64,000 nucleotides of DNA, from assembly GCF_028009165.1 (NCBI RefSeq), contig NC_079243.1, positions 3,596,001 to 3,660,000 of the forward strand, given 5' to 3'. The notes below the pieces were generated by a model. The model ran no database searches. It saw only the letters and a list, made by a program, of their open reading frames with translations, and was not told the origin of the DNA. The position numbers and the translations under genes were made by a program. This DNA is from Akanthomyces muscarius (lineage: Eukaryota > Ascomycota > Sordariomycetes > Hypocreales > Cordycipitaceae). Of the stretch, positions 41,001 through 52,909 are shown piece by piece (position 1 is the first letter of the stretch; the number at the start of each line of letters is the position of its first letter).

Positions 41001-43703
41001 GTGACATGGCGACAGCACATCTTCGGTCTCATTAACCATACCTACCTGCAACTGCTACCTCAGCCTGGAGGACAAAATGGTGGTGGTGCTGCGTCCTCAT
41101 TTGCCTATCGAGGCTACCACGAGACTGCCTGGATTATCAACAGATTTGCTCACGTCGCACGCAAGCACAATCTGCCTGATGTTTGCATCAGCCAGCTCAG
41201 CCGCATCTATACTCTGCCGAACATTGAGATTCAGGAAGCTTTCTTGAAGCTTCGCGAGCAAGCCAAGTGCCATTATGAGAATCCCGAGGAGCTCACCAGT
41301 GGCCTGGATGTGATCAACAACACCAATCTCAACTACTTTAATCCTCAGCAGAAGGCCGAATTCTACACTCTGAAGGGCATGTTCGAGGAGAAACTGAAGC
41401 ACAAGGACGAAGCCGATGCTGCGTACGGAACTGCTTTGTACTTTGACATTGGCGCTGCCAAGGCGTGGGCCGAATGGGGCCACTTCAACGACCGCAAGTT
41501 TAAGGAGAATCCAGCCGATCTGATGGCTGCCCGTCAAGCCCTGACGTCGTATCTGCAGGCCGCCGGTAGCTACAAAAACGCCAAATCGCGCAAGCTTCTT
41601 GCTCGCATATTGTGGCTACTGAGCCTTGACGACTCGAAGGGCAGCATTGCCGCGGGTTTTGAGGACTGCAAGGGGGACACCCCCATCTGGTACTGGATAA
41701 CTTATATCCCGCAGCTACTTACCGGCCTGGGCCACAAGGAAGCGCCCCGCGTCTACCAGATTCTGCTCAGCATTGCCAAGTCTTACCCGCAGGCACTGTA
41801 CTTTCAGCTCCGCACCAACCGAGAGGATATGCTGGTGATCAAGAAGAACCAAGAAGCCAAGGAGAAGGCACGCCAGCGACAACAGTCCATGGCAAACAAC
41901 AAGGCAAACGCTTCACCCTCTGTGTCCAAGTCTGAAACGCCCAAGCCCGACAACGCATCTCGTCCTGGTACTGCCAACAACGGCGATGCCACTGTCAAGA
42001 CTGAAGGCGACTCGGCAGCTACGCCTGCAACCCCGGCCACCGCAGCAGCAGCCTTTACTCCAGCTACTGGCTCCGATGCTAAAACCCCGGCTCAGGCAGC
42101 ACAGAACGGGAAGAAGCCACCGTGGGAGCTCACCGAAGAAATCATGTCGGTTCTCAAAACAGCATTCCCTCTCTTGGCCCTGTCAATGGAGACCATGGTG
42201 GACCAAATTCAAAAGCACTTCAAGTGTCCACCTGACGAGGATGCGTACCGACTGATTGTGGCACTATTGAACGATGCGTTGACATACGTCAGTCGCACGC
42301 CTTCATCCTTTGCCCGAAGCGTCAAGCTCCCTTCCGCGACCGAGACCAATATTACGCGTTTTGCGGAGACAATCCTCCCGAGCCACATCAAGAAGTCGTT
42401 TGAGGCTGACTTTGTGGATGTCAAGCCGACAATGTACGAATATATCCACAAGTTGCGTCGCTGGCGGACCAAGTTTGAGGAGAAGCTGGATCGTCGCATC
42501 TGCCACACGCCTCTTGAAGCCTTTTCGCCTCACTTGAGCGAGTTCCGCTACCAGAAGTTTGACGAGGTCGAGGTACCGGGCCAGTACTTGCAGCACAAGG
42601 ATAAGAACCAGGACTTCATTCGCATCGAGCGTTTCTTGCCCAATGTCGACCTCGTACGCTCTATCAGCGCCTCGTATCGTCGTCTGAAGATGCGAGGTCA
42701 CGATGGCAGTGTTCATTCGTGGGCTGTTCAGCACCCAGCCGCACGGCACTGTCGCCGTGAGGAGCGCATCTTGCAGCTCTTCCGCCAACTTAACCAGACA
42801 CTTGGACGCAAGAAGGAGAGTCGACGCCGCGACTTGCAATTTACGCTACCACTCATGGTCCCTCTGGCGCCTCACATTAGAATTGTGCAAGAGGACACGT
42901 CGTACATAACGCTGCATGGAATATACGAGGACCATTGTCGACGTACGGGCATGCAAAAGGACGAGCCTGTCCTGTTTACGCTGGAGAAACTCCGCGGTGT
43001 GCTTGAAAATAAGAGCCAAGGCAAGCCAGAGCTGACCCCAACAGCGCGCCTCGAGGTCTTCAACGCTATCCAGGAGAAGTGGGTGCCGCCAACTGTCGTC
43101 TTGGAATACTTCCAAAAGGTGTTCCCTCAGTTTGCCGAGTTCTGGTTGTTCCGTCGCCAGTTCTCGTATCAGCTGTCGTCGCTGACATTCATGACCTACA
43201 TCCTGTTCATGCACAACCGCTACCCTGCCAAGATGAATATTGCACGCGGAACAGGAAACATTTGGGGCTCTGAGCTTATGTCATTCATGGGAGCCAACAA
43301 GCCATTCTTCCATAACCCCGAGCCGGTGCCTTTCCGACTCACGCCCAATCTGCAAACTCTCATGGGCCCCCTGGCGACCGAAGGCATCTTTGCGTGCGCC
43401 GTCATGGCGATTGCACGATGCCTGACGGAGCCCGAGGATGAGCTCGAGCACGCGCTGACGCTCTTTGTGCGCGACGAAATGATCTTCTGGCTGACCAGCA
43501 GCCACCGCAACGGCATCAGCGAAAGCCAGCTGCGCGAGTCGGTGCAGGTCAACAGCGACTCGATTGTCAAGCGCGCCGCAAGCTTGGCGCACAACCCTTC
43601 GGGCAACTTGCCTGCCAACCAGACAGTCATTGATGCGGTCGCCCAGGCAGTGAACCCAATGAACCTGGCGCAGTGCGATGTTCTATGGATGCCATATCTG
43701 TGA
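32025..43703 (+). CDS. tra1: Tra1, PIKK-family pseudokinase scaffold of SAGA and NuA4
   Basis: Three exons (32025-32079, 32174-32331, 32388-43703) encode 3842 aa, comparable to yeast Tra1. Tra1 is the activator-binding subunit shared by the SAGA and NuA4 acetyltransferase complexes. The small 5' exons supply [13 protein letters not shown] and [21 protein letters not shown], and splicing then joins to [14 protein letters not shown]. The body is HEAT/TPR-type alpha-solenoid with a FAT region. A low-complexity linker (about 3245-3310) precedes the kinase-like domain. That domain lacks catalytic motifs: where active PIKKs have GDRHxxNI, this has [13 protein letters not shown], and no DFG is present. 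It ends in a FATC-like tail, DVLWMPYL. A basic cluster KKRKLD lies near residue 2028. The last exon is 11.3 kb with no interruption. The ATG at 32334 lies inside the second intron and is not the start. Confidence 0.96.
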
Positions 43704-44044
43704 TTGATGGCAGATTTTTCTTCTTCTTTATATGTTCTTCTTGTGGCAATGCCAATTGATGATTACGGAGGAGGCTGGTTCTATGCATATCTTTTTGTAT
43801 TGGTTTGTTTTACGTGGCACAAAAGTGATGGCAAGGAGTTTATGAGGTTCATGGCCACTGGTGTGGCCCATTGTAAAAGACTTTAATTTGCTTTTATTAA
43901 ACAAAATATGAATTATATTCTAGGCTCTTTGTGATGTGAAGTGTAACCATAGCTCGTAGAGTTGTAGGAGCAGATACAGATCCGCAATAAATGATACAAA
44001 GAGGGTTACGGAAAAGAACCGTGAAGGGCGTGAAGCCGCTTGAC
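43704..44044. other. Intergenic between convergent tra1 and MFS gene
   Basis: A T-rich start after the tra1 stop and AT-rich sequence around 43885-43920 probably hold the two polyadenylation regions. No gene was seen. Confidence 0.5.
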
Positions 44045-45836
44045 CTAAACAGACTCTGACTCTGGCCCCGAAAGTGTCGCGTCTTTGTTCGCCTCTTCGT
44101 TTGCTGGTGGTGTCGCTTCTGCTTTGGCAGCTGCGCTCTGCTTCATCATCGTGTCGAGGATGTGCGCTGCTTCTGCTGCAAACTTGCATTTCATACGGAT
44201 GCGAGCCCCGTATATGTAGAAGATGAGCGGAAATGGAATGCACGCAAGGGCAAGGAACCCTGGAATGGATCCAGCCCACTGAAGGCCAAGATTCTCGTAC
44301 ATGTCGATTGTGAAGAGCGGGAACGCGGCGCCAAATACTGAGCGCAAGACCGAGTTGGCCGCCATGACGGACGCGGCAAAGACGACATCTGGGGAGTTGT
44401 GTCAGCCACATTTACTCTTGCGCAAGAGCAAGAAGAACTTACATGAATCGATTAGGTAGTTGAGAAGAGACATGAAGACCATGACCAAGCCACAAGAAAA
44501 GAACACGGAGCCTATGATGGGCACGATCCAATGAATGCTGGGTTGGCTCGTCCAAGCAAACCAGAAAAGACCGATAGGAACGAGGAATGAGCCAACTATG
44601 GTTGATCGGAGTCTGTATTCGGGAGGAAGAATATTTTTCTTTGTCCCTTTTTGAATCCTGATGTAGTGCTTGTAGTCGACATACGCAGCGATGGTGGCCA
44701 AGACAACACCAATCGCGGTGCCAGTAAACGCCACACCACCGAGGCCAATGCCCCAGCCTCGGCCGCGCTGGAAGACGATGGGATAAGCCGCAAAGTTAAG
44801 ATACATGGTGCCGTAAACAATCACCACGTATATGGAGGCGATCAGCACAATTGGCTCCCGGAACAAAAAGATCCACGGTCGTATAAGCGCGACTTTGAGC
44901 TTCTGTCCCGGCGTCGCTGGTGGCTGGCCGGCATCGAGCGCGGAAATGTACACTTTATCTGTCAATCGGGAAAGTCGTTCCGCGCGCTGGCGGAGGAGTA
45001 CCGGAGTGTACGTCTCATTGATGAAGATGATGCCGAGGATGGTGATGACGCCGGACAGAATCGCCATTAGGCCCTGGAGCCAGCGCCATCCCTCGGCCTC
45101 GCCAAGAAAGCCACCAATGATGGGCCCTAACCTATGTTAGCTACACATCTGTACAGCCATAATAAAGAAAAAAGTGCGTGCCTAAAGCGGGCCCAAGAAA
45201 AGGTGCCATGGCAAAGACACCAGTGGCCAGCCCCCGCTGCGAGGCGTCGAAGATGTCGGCAATGACGCCGGGCCCGTTGGTCATGACCGACGCGCCCGTG
45301 GCCCCCGCCAGGAAGCGCAAGACGAGCAGCGCGGCCATGGACCGCGCGCAGGCGGCGCCCACCGTGAAGACGGTCATGCCGGCAAAGGACACGACAAAGA
45401 CGCCGCGGCGGCCGTGGATTTCCGAGAGCGGCGCCCACAGGAGCGGCCCGACGGCGAAGCCGAGCACGTAGAGCGAGACGCCAGCAATGGCAACCTCGCG
45501 GGAGATGCGGAACTGGGCCATGAGGTCCAATATGCCGCCGTTGTAGGCAGAGCTGGAAAAGGTTACTATGAGCGCGCCGATGGCGACAAGTGCGGATATG
45601 GCCCAGCGCTGGCCCGGTGGGAGGTTCATGGGGTCAAAGGGGTCATTGTGGACAAAATTGACGAGAAAAGGGCAGACTTCTGTCCCGACACCGGGCAAGG
45701 ATCCGATGAGCGTCTTCTCAAACTCGATTTGGGAATGCGAGGGGCCGTTGAGGAGTCGCTTGTATAGTGCTGCTGGATTGGAGTCGCTGTGAAGGACCGG
45801 GGTTGACGAAGAATCAAGGAGCCGAGGACCGTCCAT
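44045..45836 (-). CDS. MFS transporter, DHA1-type multidrug/polyamine exporter family
   Basis: Three exons (45836-45182, 45126-44443, 44388-44045) encode 560 aa. About 12 membrane spans follow a 75-residue cytosolic N-terminus. Visible family features are [12 protein letters not shown] before the first span, the loop motif [11 protein letters not shown], and motif [14 protein letters not shown]. Motif C is only complete after splicing. The first intron starts with GC instead of GT (G|GCACGC...TTAG|GG). Reading through it gives a premature stop. The later block [30 protein letters not shown] is typical of fungal DHA1 exporters. Family members export drugs, polyamines or metabolites by proton antiport at the plasma membrane; the substrate cannot be inferred. 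It is transcribed divergently from the Zn2Cys6 regulator 490 bp away. Confidence 0.9.
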
Positions 45837-46324
45837 GATGTTATCTTTAACCCAGTATGCAGATAATAAGATAAAATAGCTTGCTGAAATTAAAAGCGAT
45901 TGTGATTGTCGAAATTACTTATACGATCTGGGACCGGAGTTTCAGGCATGGCCAAGTGCACGGCATCAGCTACTCTGGAAAGCGGCCGCGGAGCCACCTC
46001 GTTCCCATTTCGATCACAGTGCGCGTTCTTTTTACGATATTTACTAATCACGGCCTACGAAACGGGCCATTCGCAGCCCATGTCAGTCGACGAAAATGGG
46101 CAATGAGACTGAGGTGTTGCTTAGACGGGCATTTCGGCAATATCCTGTTTTGGGTGACCACCAGGCTGTGGTATTTCCGAAACGCCGCGGCATTAGCAGT
46201 TATCAATCTCCGCGCTAAAAGGCAAGCCACCGCCGCGCTCTTTTACACCACCACATCACTTCTCTCCAAATTTTTCAGGTCCAAGGCCCCGGATCGGATT
46301 AAGAAAGAAGTGCCAAGGGTCAAA
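45837..46324. promoter_or_regulatory. Shared divergent promoter of MFS transporter and Zn2Cys6 regulator
   Basis: 488 bp separates the start codons of the divergent transporter and regulator genes, so both promoters must lie here. A GCGGCCGCGG block at about 45982-45991 contains CGG/CCG triplets of the kind bound by zinc-cluster regulators, but no well-spaced pair was established. Confidence 0.4.
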
Positions 46325-48690
46325 ATGGCTTCTGCAACGCCTACAAAAGCGTGCGTTCCGTGCCGCGCCCGCAAGACCAAGTGCGACGCCACCACCGCCG
46401 GCCTTCCGTGCAGTGGCTGTGTAAGTCGGAACTGCGCGGAGAAATGTGTAGCAGCGACACGGAAACGACGAAGAAGGTCAGTTTCTCAATATAAATGTCC
46501 GAAATGATTGAACAGAGAGCTGATGCTTGTTAGGCCCGGTGAGCCCGCCGAGAACGTCAGCCCCCCCACGCCAGCTAGCCATTGCCTTGATCTAAATCCG
46601 ACGGTGAGTCTGCTCGCCACATCGAGCTAGTCACACAAGCTTGAGGGTTTGATGCTTTGCAGGATACGGAGACATCTTTACTCTAACATGGGCTTGATTT
46701 AGACGGCCACGCCCAGATCGCAGAGGTTGCGTACCACGTCTCTTGCCTGGGATCACAGCCCCGACAGCCCGTCACGGCAGGCGCTCGCCCCAGACTCGAT
46801 CGATAAGCGTCAGTCACAGACGCAACTGCACTACTATCACATATTGAAAGAAGCTGTCGATGACGGTGCGCTTGATGACCAGAATGACAAGACCGGGACA
46901 CCGTTTGACCCGGATGATGACGACCAGCCGTGGCATGGGGTGCCTCAGTTGGACGACATTGACAAGGAGTACCTGAACAAGAAGAAGGTGTTCGACTTGC
47001 CAACTAAGCGATACTTGTGAGACGAAAGAGTGAATCCATGTTGCTCGATGTTGCCTGACGTGTGACACAGGGCTGTCTTTATTACAAGCTACTTTACGAC
47101 GCTGGAGCCGTACGCGCCCATCATTGACAAGGGCGACTTTATCCACAACTTTGAGTCTGGAACGTGCTCGCTCTTCTTGCTATACGCCATCTTGGCCGCG
47201 TCTAGTCTATACGTGCCGCACGAAACTATTGAAGAGTGCGGCTTTGCGGAGCGAGCAGAAGCGCAAGCCACGTTTGCATCGAGAGCCACTCTGCTCTACG
47301 ACTTTCAAGTGGAAAGCAATGCATTGGATTTCTTGCAAGGCTCGCTCCTCATGACCAAGGTACTTCTTGAGCATCCCACCGACAAGGACTTCAACTACTG
47401 GTTTTATAATGCCCTTCGACTAGCCACCAAACTTGGACTCTACAGCCGGTATGTCTCTGCCTTTCCTTTCCCTTTTTAGTCGCCCGACTTACATTCGAGT
47501 GCGAGATTAAACCGAAACTGCAAGCCCGACGCGGACCATGGCTTATATTCCAGGATTGCTTGGGCCCTCTATGTAAGCCCCCGTCTACAGTATGTTTCTG
47601 ACAAAGCCACGCTTTTTTGCTCATCTTTCCAAGTGCCGCCATGTATTCCATCTAGTCTCCGAATTCCGCAACGCATCATACTTGAACAGCCTTCCTGCGA
47701 TGCAGGCACCAAAACTCAGCGATTGGCGCATAGAACGGATCCCACGAGAATACCAAGACATTGTCCCCCCTACAACCAGCCAACAAAAGGCCTTGTTCAT
47801 CGCGATCTGCAAAATGGCAGCAATATGTGAGCTAGCAGCCACTTCTCATAGTCTCCCCTTTTCTACGAACCCTAATGGCGAACTTCAGACGGGAGAATTT
47901 TGTCGAGTGCTGCCCAAGATCCGGCCGTCGATCTTCAGCAGCTGATGCAGCCACTGGATGTCTGGCGCATGTCGCTGGCGACCCAGCTGCAACTCTGCAA
48001 CCAGTCGCCTAATAGCAACATTCATTATCTAGATCTGGTAGGAAATAGCTATAGATACGAGGCAACGCTATGCCGCTTAATTCAGCGGCAGCTCCGATCT
48101 GTGGATGCGCCCAAAAGCAACTATGCAAAGCAAAGGCTGCGCTCCGCCATGCTCGAGCTCGACGGCGTCACGGGCAAGATCCTGGCCAACGACCTGATGA
48201 AAAAGATTCCAATATCGCTGTGCGTATTTGTATCGCCACAGGGTGCTGCCAAACAGGTCCGCTGACCAAACTCACTCCTAGAATGACGACCATGCCGGCC
48301 TTACTCGTGCTGCATCTCGAAGCAGCGCTGGACCCATCCGAATCGGACCTTGTCCGCTCCATGTCTCGCATATCCATCAGCCAGACCATGCTGGCGCTGA
48401 ATCAGCTACGGGAGATACCGGCGATTAAAAAGGCAATTCCGCTATTCGAGCTGATACTGTTGCGGAAGAAGCTCGACGGCGACGGCGATGCAGTTGTGCA
48501 TATGCCGAAGGTAGCCGCACTGTGCGAGTCGCAAGGGAAGGCGGCCGGCGTGGTGCAGCGGCCGCAGCTCGATGCGGAGACGGACGATGCGCTAGGAGAG
48601 TCTTTTGATAGTTTTGTGCAAGAATTCTTGGAGTATGACACGCTGGGTGAATGGGGCTTCGCACAGGTGGACTTTTCGCGGCTCGTCTAG
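46325..48690 (+). CDS. Zn2Cys6 transcription factor, CTF1/FarA-like
   Basis: Eight exons encode 637 aa: 46325-46476, 46534-46603, 46703-47016, 47071-47448, 47506-47572, 47634-47826, 47889-48219, 48282-48690. All phases close. The binuclear zinc cluster uses Cys10, 13, 20, 29, 32 and 41 (CVPCRARKTKC ... PCSGCVSRN), followed by a basic run KRRRR. The middle domain matches the fungal-specific regulator domain: SYFTTLEPYAPIIDKGDF, LFLLYAILAASSLYVP, LATKLGLYSR, then RIAWALY. Splicing also restores ALFIAICKMAAIYGRIL. The zinc cluster and basic tail look like the CTF1/FarA group, which controls cutinase and fatty-acid or peroxisomal genes; that subfamily call is tentative. Its neighbours are an MFS exporter (divergent) and a PTS1-bearing acetoacetyl-CoA synthetase downstream on the same strand. 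Confidence 0.88.
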
Positions 48691-49991
48691 CCATGGTGAG
48701 CTGCGTCGGGAGCTCAAACCATCAAAATCATTGAGCATCCATAGGTAGAAACTGGATTAAAGAATGCCACCATGGAGACTGAAAATTACACTTCGAAAAG
48801 AGTCTCGGAAGATTGTTACTCTGGCTGCCTCAATCCCTGCTACCGCTGGCACCAATGCTTTAAATAATCTAAAAAGAAAGGAGAAAATAGCTTCTTTCTC
48901 CTTCTTTACCAGCATGTTATCGACATATTGACAGTGTACTTTGTATTATTTGGTTTTCAGTGAACAGCTAATCAGCACCTGATGAAGCTCAACGTAAGAC
49001 TATTAGAAACCGCGCGAATCATGAGACTTCAACCTGGTACACCGCTGGCTACTGCCTGGCGAAACATCTGCTTGCATGTCCGTGAGTCGATTCTAGCAAA
49101 GCCCATGCAAATGCATTTTGCGGAAAATGAAAGTTGGCCTACCAAGTATGGCCTTTTGGTACTTGGATGCTGTGTGAAAAGAGGCCACGGTTTGTGGACC
49201 AACTTTTATTGTCCCTGAAATTCATGTGTGTGGGAACTAGAAGCCAACTCACATACATGTACACCAAAATTTCGTCAAGGTCAGTCGGCATAGTTTCGGC
49301 TCATACCGCCCCGGTAATCCGCGCAGGTGATACGGGATACATGATGCATGCTTCACTTTCTGGCCAAGGGCTCGGCGAGAAGAGCGACTTCAGTGGATAT
49401 GAGTGGAATGAGGCTGATGGTTATATCTGAAACGGAGCTGTAGCATAATTAATATGGCAATCGAGAGTTGCGATAGGTTAGCTACATGCCACCGCCAGTA
49501 ACTGGCTCGACGTACTTTGCTTGTAAATGCGATCCGCGAAATTTACAAAAACGAACGTTGGACTATGAGACGAGCTACTGCTTCAAGAGAGGTCTAGTAA
49601 TAATAAATGGGTTTGAAGCAGGGAAATTACCGACCCAGCAGTAGAGCTAGCCCAAGCCAAGCCCACGGAGGTCAAACGCCGCGACGGCACCACACCACCA
49701 CAGAGCGGCCGCATAATTCGGCCAAAACCCAGCAAATGAAAGGAATCATCTACAATCCGGGCTGATGGTTGTACGAGTGGAGATTTTTAAACCGAGACGG
49801 GGACTTGCTTGGATATGAGTAAGTGTATGACGGTCTTTGGGGGCCGCGCTAGCGTGCTGGGACGGAGAATACCCCGGACCCCGGACGGAGCGGGATCGGA
49901 GGGCGAGCCATCTTTACTACTGATCAACACGAGGCTGGCTTGTTACTCAGAACAAACACCATCACTGGTTTTAATAGCACTTCACGACGTA
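48691..49991. other. Intergenic: upstream region of acetoacetyl-CoA synthetase
   Basis: 1.3 kb lies between the regulator stop and the synthetase start. It is moderately AT-rich at 48880-48960. A CGG-rich block sits at 49869-49905 and is annotated separately. Open frames of 78-98 codons at 48982-49430 lack any recognisable content. Confidence 0.4.
49869..49905. promoter_or_regulatory. CGG/CCG-rich block upstream of acetoacetyl-CoA synthetase
   Basis: A tandem heptamer CCCCGGA-CCCCGGA is followed by CGGAGCGG and ATCGGAGG, about 90-120 bp upstream of the chosen ATG. Repeated CGG/CCG triplets are the usual contact sites of Zn2Cys6 regulators, one of which is encoded just upstream. Binding is inferred only. 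Confidence 0.3.
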
Positions 49992-52372
49992 ATGGATCGG
50001 GAAACCATGCCTCGCAAGCTCTGGGAGCATCCCAACCCCAAGGAGACGGAAATGTGGCAGTTTATGCAAGACTGCAACGGCCGCTTCGGCTTAAACATGC
50101 AGGTAAGCCTGACCACTAATATCCGCATTCACGCATTCCCATCTTTCCCTCATGCTCAACTCAACCATCACCCTTAGAGCTTTGAGGAACTATACGCCTG
50201 GTCCTGCGCCAAGCGTGCCGACTTTTGGGGCGCCGTCTGGGACTCGCAGCGCACCATCCACGAGGGCACCTATACGCGCGTCGTGGACGAGGCCGTCCCC
50301 ATCGACGGCCTGCCGCGCTGGTTCGACGGCGTGCGGCTCAACTTTGCAGAGAACTACCTCTACAAGCGCAGCGGCGAGCACGGCCCGGGAACGCGCGGCA
50401 CCTTGGATAAAGATGACGACAAGATCGCGCTGACCGAGGTGCGCGAGGGTGGCGGCGAGGCCCGCGACGTGACGTGGCGCCAGCTTCGGCACGATGCGGG
50501 ACGCCTGGCAGCGGCCATGGAGGCGCGCGGCGTGCGCAAGGGGGATCGCATCGTGGCCGTGGGTGCGAATTCGTACACGACGTTGCTCGTCTTCCTGGCG
50601 GCGACGTGGCTCGGCGGGCTGTTTAGCAGCAGCTCGACCGACATGGGCATCAATGGCCTGCTGCAGCGGACGACCCAGATCAACCCCAAGGTGAGTGCGA
50701 CCTGCATTCCCTAAAGAATACCGGCCATACTAACCAGTCCAGTTTGTCTTTTTCGACGATGGCGCCCTGTACAACGGACACATCATCGACCTCCGCGACA
50801 AGATGGCCGGCATGCTGCAGGGCCTCGTCGCCGAGTGCAGCGCCTTCGAGTCCATGGTTGCCATTCCGCGCTTCGCCGGCAGGCCCTACGACACCTCGAA
50901 TCTCGCCCGCGTCGAGCGCTGGGAGTCGTTCCTCGCGGCCGGCGCCTCGGCCGCCTTCCCGCCCGAGTTTGTGCGCGTCGGCTTCCAGGACCCCATGGTG
51001 GTGTACTACTCGTCGGGCACGACGGGCGCGCCCAAGGCCATTGTGCACGGCGTCGGGCCGATGCTGCTCGCGGGCCACAAGGAGGGCTTCCTGCACCGCC
51101 GCATGGCGCCCGACGACGTCATGCTGCAGTATACGACGACGGGCTGGATCATGTACATGGCGGGCGTCGGCGCGCTGATTGGCGGCGCCAAGTCGATCCT
51201 GTACGACGGTAGCCCGCTCAAGCCCGACGTCGGCGTGCTCGTGCGGCTCGTGGCGAGATACAAGGCTACGATTCTCGGCGTGAGCCCCCGGTGGATGGCG
51301 GAGCTCATGAAGAACGGTCTGGCGCCGCGCGACATGGCCGACGTCTCGACGCTCAAGATTGTGACGTGCACGGGCATGGTGCTCCCGGAGCAGACGTTTG
51401 ACTGGTTCTACGATGTTGGCTTCCACAAGCACACCCAGCTGGCCAACATAAGCGGCGGTACTGATATTGTAAGTCTTCCCTCCTTCCAGTTGATCAACAG
51501 TGGCACTGATTGACACCTTTTCCGTCTCAAGGCTGGCTGCTTTGTCATGGAGAACCCGCTGAACCCTCTGTACCGCGGCGGATGCATGGGCGGCTCCCTC
51601 GGCGTCCCGATTGCCGTCTACGACCACGACATGGACGACGGCAGCGACGGCCGGCCCGTCGCCCCGGGCACCTCGGGCGACCTCGTCGCCACGGCCGCGT
51701 TCCCCAACACGCCACTCTACCTCTGGAATGACGGCGCCACGGCTGCAGCCCCGGGACCCAAGTACAAGGCCGCCTACTACGAGCGCTTCAACCACGTCTG
51801 GGCGCAGGGCGACTTCTGCCAGGTCCACCCCGCGACGGGCGCCGTGTTGATGCAGGGCCGCTCCGACGGCGTGCTGAACCCGAGCGGGATCCGCTTCGGG
51901 AGCGCCGACATCTACGCCGTGCTGGAGAAGCACTTTGCCGCGCACGTCGCCGACAGCATCTGCGTCGGGCAGCGCCGGCCGGCGGACATGGACGAGCAGG
52001 TGCTGCTCTTCGTGCTGATGAAGACGCCTGGGTCGCTGAGCAAGGTGCTCGTCAAGGAGATGCGCGATACGATTGCAAAGGCGCTGACGAAGCGGCATGT
52101 GCCCAAGTACATCTTTGAGATTCCCGAGATTCCGGTACGTGTTAATGCATATTTGCGACGAGAGAGACACTGGTGTTGCGAGTCTGTATGCTGACGATCC
52201 TTCTGTGGAATAGACGACTGTCAATGGGAAAAAGGTAGAGCTGCCGGTCAAGAAAATCATCTGCGGAAAGACAGTGAAGCCGAGCGGCACGCTGCTGAAC
52301 CCAGAAAGTCTCGACTATTTTTACCGGTTCCAGAGGATTGAAGACTTGACGGAGCCGCAGGCCAAGCTGTAG
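49992..52372 (+). CDS. Acetoacetyl-CoA synthetase (acetoacetate-CoA ligase) with PTS1
   Basis: Five exons (49992-50102, 50178-50690, 50743-51468, 51532-52134, 52214-52372) encode 703 aa. The enzyme activates acetoacetate to acetoacetyl-CoA with ATP. Features in order: N-terminal MPRKLWEHPNP and WFDGVRLNFAENYL typical of acetoacetyl-CoA synthetases, P-loop-like YYSSGTTGAPKAIVHG (about residue 295), YTTTGWIMYM, SGGTDI, GRSDGVLNPSGIRFG, and the C-terminal VNGKKVELPVKK carrying the expected catalytic lysine region. The length and the N-terminal block set it apart from acetyl-CoA synthetase. The C-terminus EPQAKL ends in AKL, a canonical peroxisomal signal, although the animal enzyme is cytosolic. 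The ATG at 49992 or the in-frame one at 50007 may be used. Confidence 0.93.
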
Positions 52373-52909
52373 AAGACGGAGCCGTATCTATGGCAGCACA
52401 TGCCATACAAACCTCCTGACGTGACCATTTGTTATTCCATCTCAAGACAGATAAGTCCTAATTACCGCTTTAAGAGTATTAAATTCGCCGCTAGACGGTC
52501 TACGTTTATCAGGTGTGACCATGTGCTATAAAATTTAAGCTCACTGGCGTTCCTCTTCGCTAGTTGACTTCCAAGTAATTACGAAGAAGCGCCTAAGCTA
52601 GCTAAAGCTGTGATAAAATAAGCTATATAGGGCATACTTACAGAAACATCTAAAAAATTAGTCTTTCAAGCTACTGCTATATTTCCAGAGTGGAAAGACA
52701 TTTTTGCCCGGGACTATACTCAAATGCGGCCTCTTTCTAAAAACTTGCCCACTGTAGATGGTGCACTCATAATGAACATGACAAGAACAGCAGAATGCGC
52801 GAAAAAGAAGGCAATCTGGTAGTAGTATACAGCACACGAAAAGTCAAGCCCCAGATTAAGCTTCTGGCACCGTCATCCTCGTAGTATTTGTGCTTGACTA
52901 TTTGCAGCG
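52373..52909. other. Intergenic between convergent genes
   Basis: AT-rich sequence from about 52480 to 52720 lies between the synthetase and the downstream minus-strand hypothetical gene. No ORF or RNA was recognised. Confidence 0.45.

Noticed and set aside
50680..52290. 536-codon minus-strand ORF opposite acetoacetyl-CoA synthetase
   Set aside because: It is a shadow frame created by high third-position GC on the real coding strand; no recognisable motif.
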